The notes beneath the pieces are model-generated. The model did no database searches. It was not told where the DNA came from and saw nothing but the letters and a program-made list of their open reading frames with translations. From JBKQWK01 sp052139595 (GTDB lineage Bacteria; Actinomycetota; Thermoleophilia; UBA2241), in assembly GCA_052139595.1 (NCBI GenBank), contig JBKQWK010000014.1, forward strand, positions 1-5,551: a DNA stretch of 5,551 nucleotides. The letters are read 5' to 3'. Position numbers and translations under genes: made by a program. Shown here in pieces: positions 4,653 through 5,551 of this stretch. Numbering within the stretch: the stretch's first letter is position 1; each line of letters starts with the position of its first letter.

Positions 4653-5551
4653 ATGCCGCGCGATCTCTCCAGTTTCGTTATCGGCGATGAACCAAAACCA
4701 GACAACGAGCCGTCAATTCGCATCGACGATACGACTCTGCGTGACGGTGAACAGACAGCCGGCGTTGTTTTTGCCAACCACGAGAAAATTCGCATCGCTC
4801 GACTTCTGGAAGAGGTCGGCGTCCATCAGATCGAGGTCGGCATTCCCGCCATGGGTGGTGATGAGAAGGAGACCATCGCGCAGATCGTCAAGATGGGCCT
4901 CAAGACGAGCATTCTGGCGTGGAACCGGGCGGTTATCGACGACCTCAACCATTCACTTGACTGCGGTGTCGATGCGGTCGCTATCAGCATGTCGACGAGC
5001 GACATTCACATCGAGCACAAGCTTGCCAAGTCGCGCCAGTGGGTGCTCGATCAAGTCAAGATGAGTGTTGCCTATGCTAAGAGTAAGAACCTCTACGTCT
5101 CCGTCAACGCCGAGGACGCATCACGGTCCGACCTTGACTTTCTCGTCCGCTTTGGCCTCGCCGCCAAAGAGGAGGGCGCCGACCGCCTGCGCTTTTGCGA
5201 CACCCTGGGAATTCTTGATCCGTTTGACACCTACAACGTGATCAGGTTTCTCACCAAGGCGACGGGGCTCGAGATCGAGATGCACACCCACGACGATTTT
5301 GGCATGGCGACGGCCAACGCTCTCGCCGGCATCAAAGCCGGGGCAACCTACGTGAACACGACCGTGAACGGGCTTGGCGAACGGGCCGGAAACGCCGCCC
5401 TCGAAGAGGTCGTCATGGCGCTCAAGTACCTTGGCAAGGTCGATGTGGGCCTCAATACGAGCCGTTTTCGTGAACTGAGCGAGTACGTCGCTGCCGCCTC
5501 ATCACGGACCATCCCCGCCTGGAAGTCCATCGTCGGCACCAACGTCTTTGC
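4653..5551 (+). CDS. homocitrate synthase, NifV-like (3' end beyond window)
   Basis: The first 299 residues of an open frame that continues past the right edge; the family is usually about 370-400 residues, so roughly three quarters are present. Enzymes of this group condense acetyl-CoA with a 2-oxo acid; NifV and LysS types use 2-oxoglutarate and make (R)-homocitrate. The TIM-barrel signatures are clear: DDTTLRDGEQTAGVVF (25-40) with catalytic Arg30 and metal ligand Asp31, EVGIPAMGGDE (61-71), DRLRFCDTLGILDPF (177-191), MHTHDDFGMATANALAGIKAG (210-230) with metal ligands His211 and His213, and NTTVNGLGERAGNAALEEVVMAL (235-257) with Asn247. IPAMG, ILAWNRA and AALEEVVMAL look much more like NifV than LeuA, from recalled sequences. 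About 21 residues precede the barrel. The role may be nitrogenase cofactor or alpha-aminoadipate lysine synthesis; isopropylmalate or citramalate synthase is less likely. ATG 4653 is chosen for its GAAGGG; GTG 4647 is possible. An AT-rich gap with inverted repeats separates it from gatB, suggesting its own control. Confidence 0.85.
   Translation, partial: MPRDLSSFVIGDEPKPDNEPSIRIDDTTLRDGEQTAGVVFANHEKIRIARLLEEVGVHQIEVGIPAMGGDEKETIAQIVKMGLKTSILAWNRAVIDDLNHSLDCGVDAVAISMSTSDIHIEHKLAKSRQWVLDQVKMSVAYAKSKNLYVSVNAEDASRSDLDFLVRFGLAAKEEGADRLRFCDTLGILDPFDTYNVIRFLTKATGLEIEMHTHDDFGMATANALAGIKAGATYVNTTVNGLGERAGNAALEEVVMALKYLGKVDVGLNTSRFRELSEYVAAASSRTIPAWKSIVGTNVF

Noticed and set aside
4687..5064. 125-codon open frame on the + strand inside the homocitrate synthase gene
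   Set aside because: It is out of frame with the clear homocitrate synthase reading, and its translation is Arg/Ser-rich without motifs.

Overview
The window is a compact stretch of GC-rich bacterial chromosome (roughly 60-65% G+C by eye). All genes lie on the + strand. It carries core functions: a TetR-type regulator, a cold-shock protein, the complete gatC-gatA-gatB operon for the tRNA-dependent amidotransferase, and the 5' part of a homocitrate synthase (NifV-like) gene that runs off the right edge. I see no mobile element, CRISPR array, rRNA or tRNA gene. The style of the proteins (GatC/GatA/GatB motifs, a compact CspA protein, GTG and TTG starts with strong AGGAGG-type ribosome sites) suggests a GC-rich, Gram-positive-related lineage. 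Actinomycetota of the Thermoleophilia kind or Chloroflexota fit best. This is recalled family resemblance, not a search result, and should be treated as tentative.

Layout. Positions 1-110 are a leader region: a T-run at the extreme left that may end an upstream terminator, then a perfect 20-bp palindrome just before the ribosome site of the TetR gene (111-728). Positions 729-914 are non-coding and hold a good sigma70-like promoter (TTTACA-17-TACGCT) and a structured leader for the TTG-started csp gene (915-1118). A strong GC-rich hairpin terminator (1139-1180) isolates csp from what follows. A probable extended -10 promoter (about 1233-1241) then starts the gat operon: gatC (1286-1567), gatA (1569-3122, one base after gatC) and gatB (3119-4573, overlapping gatA by ATGA). 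A 79-base AT-rich gap with a nested inverted repeat (4574-4652) precedes the homocitrate synthase gene (4653 to beyond 5551). No gap without a gene exceeds 190 bases.

How the genes work together. GatC, GatA and GatB form one heterotrimer that turns misacylated Glu-tRNA(Gln) and/or Asp-tRNA(Asn) into Gln-tRNA(Gln)/Asn-tRNA(Asn). Their coupling by a 1-base gap and a 4-base overlap fits 1:1:1 translation. The cold-shock gene looks like an independent single-gene unit. The TetR gene has no obvious target here other than possibly itself. The homocitrate synthase makes homocitrate from 2-oxoglutarate and acetyl-CoA, either for nitrogenase cofactor or for lysine synthesis through alpha-aminoadipate; the downstream genes that would decide are outside the window. 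I found no convincing novel system. The most worthwhile leads are the palindromic candidate operator, the nested repeat before the homocitrate synthase gene, and the csp leader.
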